A DNA stretch of 64,000 nt, taken from Scopulibacillus daqui. GTDB taxonomy: Bacteria > Bacillota > Bacilli > Bacillales > Sporolactobacillaceae. A model generated the notes under the pieces. That model did no database searches and was not told the DNA's origin. It was given only the letters and a program-made list of their open reading frames with translations. The stretch's first letter is position 1. Each line of letters begins with the position of its first letter. Positions 34,819 to 43,192 of the stretch are shown in pieces. The translations under genes were made by a program, and so were the position numbers. The DNA lies in assembly GCF_016908855.1 (NCBI RefSeq), contig NZ_JAFBER010000008.1, positions 49,774 to 113,773 of the forward strand, read 5' to 3'.

Positions 34819-35181
34819 TTACATAGAAGTATCTTTGGTTTTATTTCTTGTAAGGCCAGCTGATTTAAAGCCGGCAAACAATAAGACGCAAGCTATAATG
34901 AAATGCATAATTGTATCGGCCGGAAGCAGCCTCATACCCATCATGTTTTGGGTAAATAGACCCGCCAAAAACATCAGCAGGTAAAGACCGCCGAAGACTT
35001 TTGCGGATAATGAGCTGCGCGCTTCGCTGCTCGTGCTCAACAGCATAATGAGACCAGAAAGCAAATGCACCATATTGTGGTTTAACGTTAGTGAGAAAAG
35101 CCCTTCAAACGGAACAAAATATCCGACAATGCCAATGACAAGAAATATAAAGCCTATTAAACGCACAGTATGCGTTGCCAT
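34819..35181 (-). CDS. DUF4383 membrane protein
   Basis: A 120-residue protein with four hydrophobic helices. The signature segment LTLNHNMVHLLSGLIMLL near residue 32, preceded by RLIGFIFLVIGIVGYFVP and followed by FGGLYLLMFLAGLF, fits the DUF4383 family of small integral membrane proteins. Function unknown. AGAGGTGA lies 6 bases before the ATG. The gene stands alone between the lysP regulatory region and fni. Confidence 0.8.
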   Translation of the reverse strand: MATHTVRLIGFIFLVIGIVGYFVPFEGLFSLTLNHNMVHLLSGLIMLLSTSSEARSSLSAKVFGGLYLLMFLAGLFTQNMMGMRLLPADTIMHFIIACVLLFAGFKSAGLTRNKTKDTSM

Positions 35182-35254
35182 AAATATTCACCTCTTTCGA
35201 AAAAGATTGCTAAACTAACATTTTAATCACAATCCTTTCCAATAAGGGCGGCTT

Positions 35255-36298
35255 TTAAACAATCTTTTTTATAAGAGGAGTTGATTTCAGCGATGCTATA
35301 TTCTTAACGCCGATGCCAAACATTGCAATTTTAAGTTCCATTTCAATTCGTTCAAGGGTCTGGTCAAGGGCTTCTTCAGATTCGGCGGCATCCCGTAAAA
35401 TCGATCTGCCAAACCCCGCCAGGTCAGCACCCAATGCTATGGCTTTTGCAGCATCAACGCCTGTTGACAGCCCTCCGCTTGCAATCAATGTTTTTTTGCT
35501 TTCAGAGATATGCTCCCGCACACTGACAATACATTCCGAAGTAGGAATGCCCCAATCATAGAATGCTTCAGCAGCCTGAATGCGGATAGGATCTTTTGAA
35601 CGAAACTTTTCAACTTGAATCCAAGACGTTCCGCCCGCGCCTGCAACATCAACAAATGACACACCGGATTCAAACAATTGCTTAGCCAGCTGTCCGTTAA
35701 TGCCCATACCTACTTCCTTAATGCCTACAGGAACTCCAAGGGCCATACAAATATTTTCAATCTTTTCCAGTAAATGACTAAAGTCTGTATCACCTTCTGT
35801 TTGAAAGACTTCTTGCATGCTGTTAAGGTGCAGCACAAGTGCATCCGCTTGTACAATATCTACAGTACGGCGGCACTCATCTATGCCATATCCTTTATTT
35901 AATTGAACGGCACCCAGGTTTGCAAAAATCGGGATAGACGGTGCCGCTTTCCTCATATTGTATGTATAAGAAAGCTCGGGGTTTTCAAAAGCGGCACGGA
36001 CAGAGCCGGTACCGACCGCCCAGCCTCTTTTTTCAGCTGCGGCAGCCAAATTTAAATTAATTTTCCAAGCTCTTTCCGTTCCGCCGGTCATCGAACTCAG
36101 CACGAGGGGCGCTTTCATTTTTTTGTTTAAAAATGCCGTTGAAATATCGATATCGTTAAAATTAATTTCCGGCAACGCTTGATGAATGAACCGATAATTT
36201 TCCAATCCGGTCGTTATCCCCCGCCCTGACACTTGTTTCGTCAAAGCAATGTCTATATGTTCAGATTTCCTTTTCTCCGTTGAATGATGGTTTGTCAA
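35255..36298 (-). CDS. fni: Isopentenyl-diphosphate delta-isomerase, type 2
   Basis: FMN- and NAD(P)H-dependent enzyme that interconverts isopentenyl and dimethylallyl diphosphate, 347 residues, TIM barrel. Visible blocks are RKSEHIDIAL at the N-terminus, LSSMTGGTERAWKINLNLA, the VGTGSVRAA segment, LHLNSMQEVFQTEGDTDFSH with the conserved Q-E/D, GIKEVGMGI with the catalytic Lys, AGAGGTSWIQVEKFR and the phosphate loop SGGLSTGVDAAKA. The start is most likely TTG: AAAGGAG lies 8 bases upstream of it, and the resulting length matches the 349-residue B. subtilis Fni. An open frame extends further up but lacks homology. Confidence 0.94.
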   Translation of the reverse strand: MTNHHSTEKRKSEHIDIALTKQVSGRGITTGLENYRFIHQALPEINFNDIDISTAFLNKKMKAPLVLSSMTGGTERAWKINLNLAAAAEKRGWAVGTGSVRAAFENPELSYTYNMRKAAPSIPIFANLGAVQLNKGYGIDECRRTVDIVQADALVLHLNSMQEVFQTEGDTDFSHLLEKIENICMALGVPVGIKEVGMGINGQLAKQLFESGVSFVDVAGAGGTSWIQVEKFRSKDPIRIQAAEAFYDWGIPTSECIVSVREHISESKKTLIASGGLSTGVDAAKAIALGADLAGFGRSILRDAAESEEALDQTLERIEMELKIAMFGIGVKNIASLKSTPLIKKIV

Positions 36299-36912
36299 AG
36301 CAATAACTCCTTTATGTACAAAACTTAACTCATATATATTTTTTGCATCTAAGGGGCTTGTTAACCGTATACGAGCTATATATCCCAATATATCACATGT
36401 GTAAGTATCATTATGATCAATGATTGAACGCGCGTCTCAATAAATCTTATTTTTTATGTATAAATCTATGAAACTTGGCCAGACTATAACTACAACGGTT
36501 TTCCCCCGCCGTTCAATATACATTCTTTTGGGCTAATCAACAGCCCTCTTTTTTTTTGCCTTTATTAATTAAATAGGGTCATGATGAATTTGGGACAGAG
36601 GTTAGAGGGTTTCCGAAAAGCCATTCTATGATGAGTGAAACTATGAAAAATGAAGGCCTTGGAAGGATTATAACTATTGAAACTGCCGGGATTTTAAACA
36701 GCAGAGAAATCCCGGCATCAACCGTTATCAATCAGCAGAAGCGAAAAATCTATAACGTATCAAAGCAAACTTCCTTTTCAGGGGCGATAAAATAAGAACC
36801 TCAGGGGATGCAGCAAAATATGCTTATTCCAAATGATTTAATGTCAGCTGTGTTAAAAAAGCGGTTCGGTACCTTTCACTAAAAACAAATGTTTTTCTGC
36901 CCGGCGCTTCGC
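36299..36912. other. Intergenic region, no confident gene
   Basis: A 600-base stretch between fni and the cobalamin adenosyltransferase gene. It contains a perfect 11-bp inverted repeat (see next entry). A 55-codon plus-strand frame at 36631-36795 (MSETMKNEGLGRIITIETAG...) is open but has no ribosome site and no recognised relative. It may be decayed sequence. Confidence 0.5.
36684..36717. repeat. Perfect 11-bp inverted repeat
   Basis: TGCCGGGATTT and AAATCCCGGCA separated by 12 bases. No T-run on either side, so it is not a standard terminator. Function unknown. Confidence 0.55.
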
Positions 36913-37500
36913 TTAATATTCCTTATCCTTTCGTTTGCCGTCCCTGAACACTTTAGCGCTGCGAACGTATTCAACATCTTTGACATTTAACCTGAAATTA
37001 ATGACTCTGGCTAAGGCAAAGAAGTAATCCGATAACCGGTTAATATAAGCGAGTACTAACGGCGGCGCTTCATCGCTCGTCTTCATTAATTTAACGATCA
37101 AGCGTTCTGCACGCCTTGTCACTGTTCTTGCAATATGAATCGTTGCCGCTGCGCTTGTGCCGCCGGGAAGAATAAACCGCTCGACATCAGGCGCTTCTTC
37201 AATAAATTGATCAATTCGTTTTTCCAATTCATCAATAGATTCCTTTTTTAGCTTATAAACACGATGGGACGTTACATTGGCTAAATCACCGCCGCAATCA
37301 AACAATTCATGCTGAATGCTTTCAAGATCTGCTAATACATCCTGAAATCGCTCTCTATCAAGCTCTGTCATCGCCTTGCCGACAAAGCTGTTCACTTCAT
37401 CAATAGTGCCATAAGCTTCAACACGGACATCATCCTTGTCAACCCTTCCGCCGATCAGCCCTGTTTTCCCTTTATCGCCGGTTCGAGTATAAATTTTCAT
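36913..37500 (-). CDS. pduO: Cob(I)alamin adenosyltransferase, PduO type
   Basis: Transfers the adenosyl group of ATP to cob(I)alamin, giving the coenzyme form of B12. The 195-residue protein has the PduO N-terminal signature YTRTGDKGKTGLIGG, VEAYGTIDEVNSFVG, the C-terminal ILPGGTSAAATIHIARTVTRRAERL block with the ATP-binding Arg residues, and LAYINRLSDYFFALAR. It matches Bacillus YvqK in length. AGAGGTGATCAA precedes the ATG. It is retained next to broken cobamide-assembly genes, suggesting that imported corrinoids are still adenosylated. Confidence 0.94.
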   Translation of the reverse strand: MKIYTRTGDKGKTGLIGGRVDKDDVRVEAYGTIDEVNSFVGKAMTELDRERFQDVLADLESIQHELFDCGGDLANVTSHRVYKLKKESIDELEKRIDQFIEEAPDVERFILPGGTSAAATIHIARTVTRRAERLIVKLMKTSDEAPPLVLAYINRLSDYFFALARVINFRLNVKDVEYVRSAKVFRDGKRKDKEY

Positions 37501-37784
37501 TTGATCACCTCTTGTCTATTTATATCCTTAAATTTGCTGCGGGTTCCAAATCAGACCACATTGACTCTAGCCCGCTTTTCGCTGCATTTTGGCAACGCCA
37601 GCCGCCTATAATTTGCAATATCTTTCTATTCTCCGTAAGCCGCTCCCTCTCAATCGCCAAATTGACTCTCTCTTAACTGTTTCGACACAATTCATTTATT
37701 TCCTGGGAAAGAGGCAGCTGTCTCTTTATAACGCTAATCGCTTGTGAAGCAAGATTAGGACTCGGGACATTTAAATGGATGCCT
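37501..37784. other. Gene-free stretch, probably decayed cobalamin DNA
   Basis: No intact frame with a ribosome site. Short open segments on the minus strand cannot be assigned. Its position between pduO and the cobS and cobQ remnants suggests leftover of a cobalamin cluster. Confidence 0.4.
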
Positions 37785-37930
37785 AAATGCCAGACGCTTA
37801 TCCCGATCCCGATATGAGAAAAAGGCAGCGCTCACATCAAACCAACCGTTAATGAACTTGAATAACCCGACGGATATTTCTATTGCTGAGGTTAATGGCT
37901 TGATGAATGGGAAATGCCGTAAAAACACAA
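37785..37930 (-). pseudogene. cobS: cobS remnant (cobalamin synthase)
   Basis: Two abutting minus-strand frames resemble different parts of CobS (adenosylcobinamide-GDP ribazoletransferase). One gives FTAFPIHQAINLSNRNIRR, like the CobS N-terminus. After a frame change near 37850 the next gives NGWFDVSAAFFSYRDRDKRL, like the CobS metal-binding block (DGWMDxSDAFFSYRDxEKRL) but with the first acidic residue changed to Asn. Roughly 45 codons between them, and everything after, are missing. No start or usable ribosome site. The assignment is from motif memory, not a database search. Confidence 0.6.
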
Positions 37931-37961
37931 GCCGATGATTATCGCTCAAGCCATTTTTTCG

Positions 37962-38525
37962 TCAAATGTTCTCCCTTTTGACAGCCAAATCGATTAAATA
38001 ATCAATATCTAAATGAGCTTCTGCATGTCTTGCCAGCTGATCAAATGAATTTTCACCCGATCGGCGAGACTGATGATACGGACGCTCCGGCAAGCCGTTT
38101 TTCTTGCGGAGCTTGTTCAGCCATACTGTCCGCCATTCATCATTATGAAATAGATGATGAAAATAAGTGCCGATGATTCTCCCCTGATCAATACAAACGC
38201 CATCAGTTTTGCCGGCTTCTAACAACACAAAGGGAGTCCCAGTCATATTGGCATCAAGCGGATCTGTTCTGCCGAGATGAACCTCATAACCTTCAATAGG
38301 GACGGCCGGCAACCCTGTTTTGGGATGCACAGCCCCTGTTGACCTGATGGTTCTTTTATTTAGTTGAAAGCGGGTGACAGCTGGAATAAGTCCCAAACCA
38401 TGAACCTTTTTATTTATCTCCCCTGTATCTGTTCCGGCTTCATCAATAAGCTGCTCACACAACATTTGATAACCGCCGCAAATACCGGCGGCCGTTTCTA
38501 AGCCGGGCTTATTTCTTAAATGCAT
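37962..38525 (-). pseudogene. cobQ: Truncated cobyric acid synthase (CobQ C-terminal part)
   Basis: The frame encodes only the C-terminal glutamine amidotransferase domain of CobQ: the nucleophile loop AAGICGGYQMLCEQL at its very start, GYEVHLGRTDP, DGVCIDQGRIIGTYFHHLFHND with the catalytic His, and a typical C-terminal end. Intact CobQ is about 490-500 residues, so the N-terminal synthetase half (some 320 residues) is gone. The first codons overlap the 3' end of btuF by 17 bases, placing a deletion junction exactly there. It might be translated, but cannot make cobyric acid alone. Confidence 0.85.
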
Positions 38526-39477
38526 CAGGGTAAATCACTTGTGCCATTTGTTCTAAGCCGTCCACTAATCGCGGCCCAGGACGATTCACAAGATCACTGT
38601 TCACACTATAGACTTGCTTGTTTTTAACCGCTGCCACGTTGCCCCATCCTGAACGTTTCAACAAGTTCTTAACAGCACTTTTTTGATCGTATGTTGCTAA
38701 AATAACATCCGGGTTTTCCTTAACAATAGATTCATCTGATAACTTGACCCAGCCTTTTTTGTCAGCAGCAATATTTTTCGCATGAATGAGATTCAGCATT
38801 TCATTCATGAAGGTGCCTTGACCGGCCGTATAAATATCCGGTGCCGGAGAAATCTCAATATAGACTTTTTTCTCTTTATCTTTTGGCACTTTATTCGCCT
38901 TTTCTTTAATAGACGCCACTTTGGCTTTCATATCGCTGATGATTTGATCGGCCTTATGGCTTGTCCCTGTCGCCTTTCCAATCATTTGAATAGATTGATA
39001 GACTTGATTAAAGCTTTCCGCATCATTGACAATAAGGACTGGAATACCCGCTTCGCGAAGCTGCTTTATACCGTCACGGCTGCTGTTCGCTGACGAGGCA
39101 TGGGCTAAGACGAGATCTGGTTTCAATGAGATAATCTTTTCTACATTCATTTTTTGGCCGCCGATTTTAGTCTTTTTAAGAGCGGCTTTAGGATAATTAT
39201 CAAAATCGGACACACCGACAATTTGCTTGCCTAGACCTAAATCAAAGGCAATTTCCGTATTGCTCGGAATGATTGAAACAATTCTTTTCGGCTTATGCTT
39301 AATCGTTACGTTTTCGCCAAGGCCATCTTTGATCGTTACCGGAAAGGCCGTTTGTTCTTGTTTTGGCCCTTGACTGCTTTTATCGGCCTTTTGATCCTGA
39401 TTTGTTGTTCCGCATCCGGCTAATACGCCAAGGATGACCATCAATGTTAAGAAAAATGCCAGCAATCTTTTTTTCAC
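38509..39477 (-). CDS. btuF: Cobalamin ABC transporter substrate-binding lipoprotein BtuF
   Basis: A 322-residue solute-binding protein. It starts with a lipoprotein signal (MKKRLLAFFLTLMVILGVL then LAGC, Cys near residue 22) and a Gln/Ser-rich linker, followed by the periplasmic-binding fold of the BtuF/FhuD class: KPKRIVSIIPSNTEIAFDLG, IGGQKMNVEKIISLKPDLVLA, and the closing PGPRLVDGLEQMAQVIYP. It sits behind a B12 riboswitch. In other Bacilli btuC and btuD follow btuF; here the 3' end runs straight into a cobQ fragment, so the permease and ATPase genes are absent at this locus. Confidence 0.92.
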   Translation of the reverse strand: MKKRLLAFFLTLMVILGVLAGCGTTNQDQKADKSSQGPKQEQTAFPVTIKDGLGENVTIKHKPKRIVSIIPSNTEIAFDLGLGKQIVGVSDFDNYPKAALKKTKIGGQKMNVEKIISLKPDLVLAHASSANSSRDGIKQLREAGIPVLIVNDAESFNQVYQSIQMIGKATGTSHKADQIISDMKAKVASIKEKANKVPKDKEKKVYIEISPAPDIYTAGQGTFMNEMLNLIHAKNIAADKKGWVKLSDESIVKENPDVILATYDQKSAVKNLLKRSGWGNVAAVKNKQVYSVNSDLVNRPGPRLVDGLEQMAQVIYPDAFKK

Positions 39478-39509
39478 TGAAATCCCTCCTATTTTCTTTT
39501 AAAGACATG

Positions 39510-39850
39510 AAAAAAACATCTCCCTGCTTACCGGAGATGTGCCGTGTGTTTTAAACAGAAGAAAATCCGATTATCATCAGACCATGCGCCCTGTTCTAAA
39601 CAACACCTCCCCTATCCGCGTAGGCCATTGGTGTTCTGAAATCAGGCAGGTCTCCTGGCTCATGGTCATCGCAGCCTAAACCTTCCCATATGGCGCTCAA
39701 TAATGACTAAGCGCTTATCATACAGTGGCGTTCTTAGACTGCTTCCCATTCACAGTGGCGGGACCGCGCTGGATTTTCACCAAACTTCCCTTTTAAGCTC
39801 CAAGCAAAGCATGGAGCACCTGATCTCATAACCTATGTACTTGTTCAGCT
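39510..39850 (-). promoter_or_regulatory. Cobalamin riboswitch with terminator
   Basis: Minus strand carries the B12 box AGCCAGGAGACCTGCCT (39644-39660) and, upstream, the conserved GGTGAAAATCCAGCGCGGTC and CCGCCACTGTGAATGGGAAG-type core. A terminator ACATCTCC/GGAGATGT plus six T (39510-39540) lies 30 bases before btuF. B12 should switch the gene off. Confidence 0.95.
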
Positions 39851-39966
39851 TATTTTCTATTATACTAGATTTCCCAGCACTTTATATATTTCTCTTAACT
39901 TTTTTAAAACAGATAAGAAATAAGTATGAAAGACAATAAATCTTTTTGAACATGAAAATTTTTCCA

Positions 39967-39995
39967 TTGACAATCCGGCTTAAACGCTTTATTGT
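39967..39995 (+). promoter_or_regulatory. Promoter of SAM-riboswitch leader
   Basis: TTGACA, 17 bases, TATTGT, about 90 bases before the aptamer. Confidence 0.7.
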
Positions 39996-40083
39996 AAGAT
40001 AGTAAAAATGAAATCATCATTTGTTTTCAAGCAGAAAAAGCAAGTCACTTTCTTCTAACTTTTTGAATATCTTAACAATTCAT

Positions 40084-40248
40084 CTTCTTATCAAGAGAGA
40101 CAGAGGGACTGGCCCGATGAAGTCTCGGCAGCGGACTCCATAGAGAGTGCTGTGCCAAATCCAGCAAGCTCAAGGCTTGGAAGATAAGAAGAGTGTTTCT
40201 TATATACTTTATAAGACCTCTTCTTATTGGCAAGATGAGGTCTTTTTT
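40084..40248 (+). promoter_or_regulatory. SAM-I riboswitch (S box) with terminator
   Basis: S-box core segments are present: AGAGGGACTGGCCCGATGAAG, CGGCAGCGGACTCC-like, GTGCTGTGCCAAATCCAGCAAG and GCTTGGAAGATAAG. P1 is CTTCTTATC/GATAAGAAG. A terminator AAGACCTC/GAGGTCTT with T-run follows at 40213-40248. SAM binding should stop expression of the downstream transporter. Confidence 0.95.
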
Positions 40249-40302
40249 ATATGGCCTCTCAAACCTGCATAGAAGACAACATGATCAGAGAGGTGATGAT
40301 GA

Positions 40303-41634
40303 ATGGAAAAAAGCAAGGGAAATCCTATAGCACTGCTGCCTTTTATTATATTTTTAGTTTTATTTCTCGGGACAGGCATCATATCCGGCGATTTTAATAA
40401 AATGCCGGTCATTGTAGCCATTCTTATTGCGGCGGGCGTTGCTTTGACTATGAATCGGAAGGCTCCTTTGAATGATAAGGTTGAAATTTTTTGTAAAGGC
40501 GCCGGTCATCCTAATATTATTTTAATGGTGATTATTTTCCTATTAGCAGGCGCTTTTTCAGAAGTGGCTAAAGGCATGGGTGCTGTTGAATCCACAGTCA
40601 ATTTAACGCTGTCGATTTTGCCGCAAAACCTTCTCATAGTCGGCTTATTTGTTATAGGCTGTTTCATTTCTTTGTCTATGGGGACTTCAATGGGAACAAT
40701 CGTTGCGCTAGCGCCGATTGGCATCGGTATCAGCCACCAGACCGACATCTCAATAGCTTTGTCAATGGCAGCTGTGATTGGCGGAGCCATGTTCGGCGAT
40801 AACTTGTCCATTATTTCCGATACAACGATTGCGGCTGTTCGTACCCAAAATACGCAGATGCGTGATAAATTTAAAACCAATTTCTTTATCGTTCTGCCGG
40901 CAGCTATTATAACCATTGTCATCTTGGCCTTCTTAACAATGGGCGGCCATGCAGAAGTAGCTAAGCATCATTTTAATATTTTGGAGACTCTGCCTTATTT
41001 GGCTGTATTAATTGCCGCATTGTGCGGCGTGAACGTGATGATTGTATTAACTGGAGGCATTATTTTTGCCGGTGCAATCGGATTATTTAATGGCAGCTAC
41101 CATTGGCTAAGCCTTTTACAAAAAATCGGCGACGGCGTCACGAACATGCAAACCATGGCGATGCTGGCTATTTTGATCGGCGGTACAGTAGAAATCATCC
41201 GTTATAACGGCGGCATAGACTACCTGTTATATATTGTGACGCGCAAAATTAAATCGAAAAAAGGTGCTGAATTTAGTATTGCAGGATTGGTCAGCCTGAC
41301 AAACTTGTCTACAGCCAATAACACCATTTCAATTATTATCGCGGGGCCTTTGGCGAAAAATATTTCAGATAAATATCAGATTGACCCGCGAAAGTCAGCA
41401 AGCTTATTGGATATTTTCTCGTGCTGCTGGCAAGGCTTTATCCCTTATGGCGCACAGCTTCTGGCTGCCGCTGGATTAGCCTCTATTTCGCCCGTAAGCA
41501 TCATGGCTTATTCCTTTTACCCTATTCTTATTGGGATTTGCGGCTCTATCTCCATATTGGTTGGTTTTCCAAGATTTTCACCGTCACGAAGTAAAGCCAA
41601 ACTGAATGAAAAAGAAGCAGATATAAAGGTCTAA
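40303..41634 (+). CDS. metT: Predicted methionine transporter MetT (NhaC superfamily)
   Basis: A 443-residue membrane protein with about 11-12 helices in the NhaC antiporter superfamily. Family blocks include FISLSMGTSMGTIVALAPIG, IGGAMFGDNLSIISDTTIAA (matching NhaC GDxxSPxSDTT) and SLTNLSTANNTISIIIAGP. S-box-regulated proteins of this type have been predicted as the methionine transporter MetT. Control by a SAM-I riboswitch directly upstream makes methionine (or a precursor) the likely substrate; this is inference from regulation. AGAGGTGA lies about 6 bases from the ATG. It is unlike the shorter-range NhaC paralogue at 11-12 kb, which has a tyrosine sensor. Confidence 0.87.
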   Translation: MEKSKGNPIALLPFIIFLVLFLGTGIISGDFNKMPVIVAILIAAGVALTMNRKAPLNDKVEIFCKGAGHPNIILMVIIFLLAGAFSEVAKGMGAVESTVNLTLSILPQNLLIVGLFVIGCFISLSMGTSMGTIVALAPIGIGISHQTDISIALSMAAVIGGAMFGDNLSIISDTTIAAVRTQNTQMRDKFKTNFFIVLPAAIITIVILAFLTMGGHAEVAKHHFNILETLPYLAVLIAALCGVNVMIVLTGGIIFAGAIGLFNGSYHWLSLLQKIGDGVTNMQTMAMLAILIGGTVEIIRYNGGIDYLLYIVTRKIKSKKGAEFSIAGLVSLTNLSTANNTISIIIAGPLAKNISDKYQIDPRKSASLLDIFSCCWQGFIPYGAQLLAAAGLASISPVSIMAYSFYPILIGICGSISILVGFPRFSPSRSKAKLNEKEADIKV

Positions 41635-41764
41635 GATTTTAAAGACGCAGAGGTGTTGAGGCGGCTCGTTTCCATATTTGGGGAGGGGCCGCTTCTCTGT
41701 AATCTCCCAGCCTGGCCACCCGAAAAAATTTTCCCTATTTTCGAACGAAGATAATTATTTATTA

Positions 41765-41794
41765 TTGACACAAAATCGTGTATGATGGTATAAA
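41765..41794 (+). promoter_or_regulatory. Promoter of sulfur transporter gene
   Basis: TTGACA, 18 bases, TATAAA with a TGG extension in front of the -10. Confidence 0.78.
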
Positions 41795-41796
41795 AT

Positions 41797-41826
41797 ATTA
41801 AATCCTACTAATTTCATAGGAATGGG
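41797..41826 (+). promoter_or_regulatory. Dyad after the promoter, possible CymR-type operator
   Basis: TCCTA and TAGGA (9-base spacer) sit within TTAAATCCTA...CATAGGAATG just downstream of the -10. The TAAATCC/ATNGGAAT flanks recall operators of CymR, the Rrf2-type cysteine regulator, and the gene is a sulfur transporter. Spacing does not match my memory of the consensus exactly. Confidence 0.4.
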
Positions 41827-41835
41827 GTGATTTAA

Positions 41836-43095
41836 TTGGCAGCCGTTCATCATCATTTGCAGAAGCATCAAGAACAACAGCCGATAAAAAAGCAAACGAA
41901 CAGCCTTGGTTCTCCGCAAACGATGTTAATTATTGCCGCTGCACTGATTACTATCATTTTAAGCTTTTTTTCTATTTCAATCGGCGGCATAAGGCAAGGT
42001 ATACTGCTTTGGATTGGCTTGTTATTAGGCTATACATTATTTCATGCGAGATTCGGATTTACATCAGCATTTCGCAGACTTTTGTCAGTAGGCAACGGTG
42101 AGGGAATCAGAGCTCATATGTTAATGCTGGTCATTTCCAGTACTTTATTTGCCATTATCCTTTCGACAGGCATCAGCTTCTTCGGCGGTCACCCGAAAGG
42201 AGATGTTTCCCCAGTTGGCACGAGCTTAATTTTCGGTGCTTTTATCTTTGGCATAGGCATGCAGCTGGGCGGCGGCTGTGCTTCCGGCACCCTTTACGCT
42301 GTTGGCGGCGGCCGTTCGGAAATGTTTTTGACTTTAATCGCCTTTATCGCAGGATCCGTCATCGGCGCTTGGCATTTCGACTTCTGGGTCAATCAGATGC
42401 CGTCATTTAAGCCAATTTCTCTTGCAACAAGCACCGGCCTTGGATATTTCGGAGCATGGGCCGTTCAAATCATAATATTTGGGTTCATAACATTGTTGAC
42501 ACTATGGATTGAAAAGAAACGGCGGCCGCCAAGGGTCAAGCCTTTGCCGACAGCCTCAGGATGGAAACGGATTTTCCGCGGATCATGGCCGTTATGGATC
42601 GCAGCGATTGTATTAGCTGTACTTAATGCTGCTGTTCTAATGGTTAGACGATCACCATGGGGAATCACTTCAGGATTTGCATTATGGGGATCAAAAATCG
42701 CAAGCGCTTTGGGTATTGATGTATCGCAATGGGGTTATTGGTCAGGCGGCCGGGCGGCCAGCCTTCACCAATCCATATTCACCGACTCCACAAGTGTTTT
42801 GGACTTCGGCATCCTTATTGGCGCCTTTCTAGCCTCAACACTCGGCGGCTTATTCCTTTTGAAAAAAATCACATTGCGCCGGGCTCTTGCCGCTATTATC
42901 GGCGGCCTGCTTATGGGTTATGGCGCAAGGCTTGCCTTCGGCTGCAACATTGGCGCCTACTTCAGCGGCATATCATCATTCAGCCTCCATGGGTGGGTTT
43001 GGATGATCATGGCTTTGATCGGATCTTATGCAGCGCTTTACCTTCGCCCGCTGTTTGGCATGTCTAATCCAAATTCTAAGGATCATTTTTGCTGA
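41836..43095 (+). CDS. YeeE/YedE family sulfur (thiosulfate) transporter
   Basis: A 419-residue membrane protein of the YeeE/YedE family (thiosulfate importer TsuA type), with about 11-12 helices in two homologous halves. Each half carries the conserved Cys motif: MQLGGGCASGTLYAVGGG near residue 150 and GARLAFGCNIGAYFSGISS near residue 370; these cysteines relay the thiosulfate sulfur atom in TsuA. The N-terminal 30 residues are polar and His/Gln-rich. The start is TTG with GGGGTGA 5 bases upstream. No TusA-like carrier gene is adjacent. Confidence 0.9.
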   Translation: MAAVHHHLQKHQEQQPIKKQTNSLGSPQTMLIIAAALITIILSFFSISIGGIRQGILLWIGLLLGYTLFHARFGFTSAFRRLLSVGNGEGIRAHMLMLVISSTLFAIILSTGISFFGGHPKGDVSPVGTSLIFGAFIFGIGMQLGGGCASGTLYAVGGGRSEMFLTLIAFIAGSVIGAWHFDFWVNQMPSFKPISLATSTGLGYFGAWAVQIIIFGFITLLTLWIEKKRRPPRVKPLPTASGWKRIFRGSWPLWIAAIVLAVLNAAVLMVRRSPWGITSGFALWGSKIASALGIDVSQWGYWSGGRAASLHQSIFTDSTSVLDFGILIGAFLASTLGGLFLLKKITLRRALAAIIGGLLMGYGARLAFGCNIGAYFSGISSFSLHGWVWMIMALIGSYAALYLRPLFGMSNPNSKDHFC

Positions 43096-43120
43096 GCCAA
43101 ATGATAGCATGGTTTCGTTA

Positions 43121-43155
43121 TAAAAGGTCGGACAAAATACCGGCCTTTTATACTT
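43121..43155. terminator. Terminator between sulfur transporter and ydbT
   Basis: TAAAAGGTCGG pairs with CCGGCCTTTTA (one mismatch) between convergent genes; T-runs are short. Confidence 0.75.
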
Positions 43156-43192
43156 TTTATTGATTTGTTCTAAATATAGTAAAAATACCCGA

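Noticed and set aside
37755..37949. Intact small gene at the cobS remnant
   Set aside because: The continuous frame is a chance join: the two CobS-like parts lie in different frames, there is no ribosome site, and most of CobS is absent.
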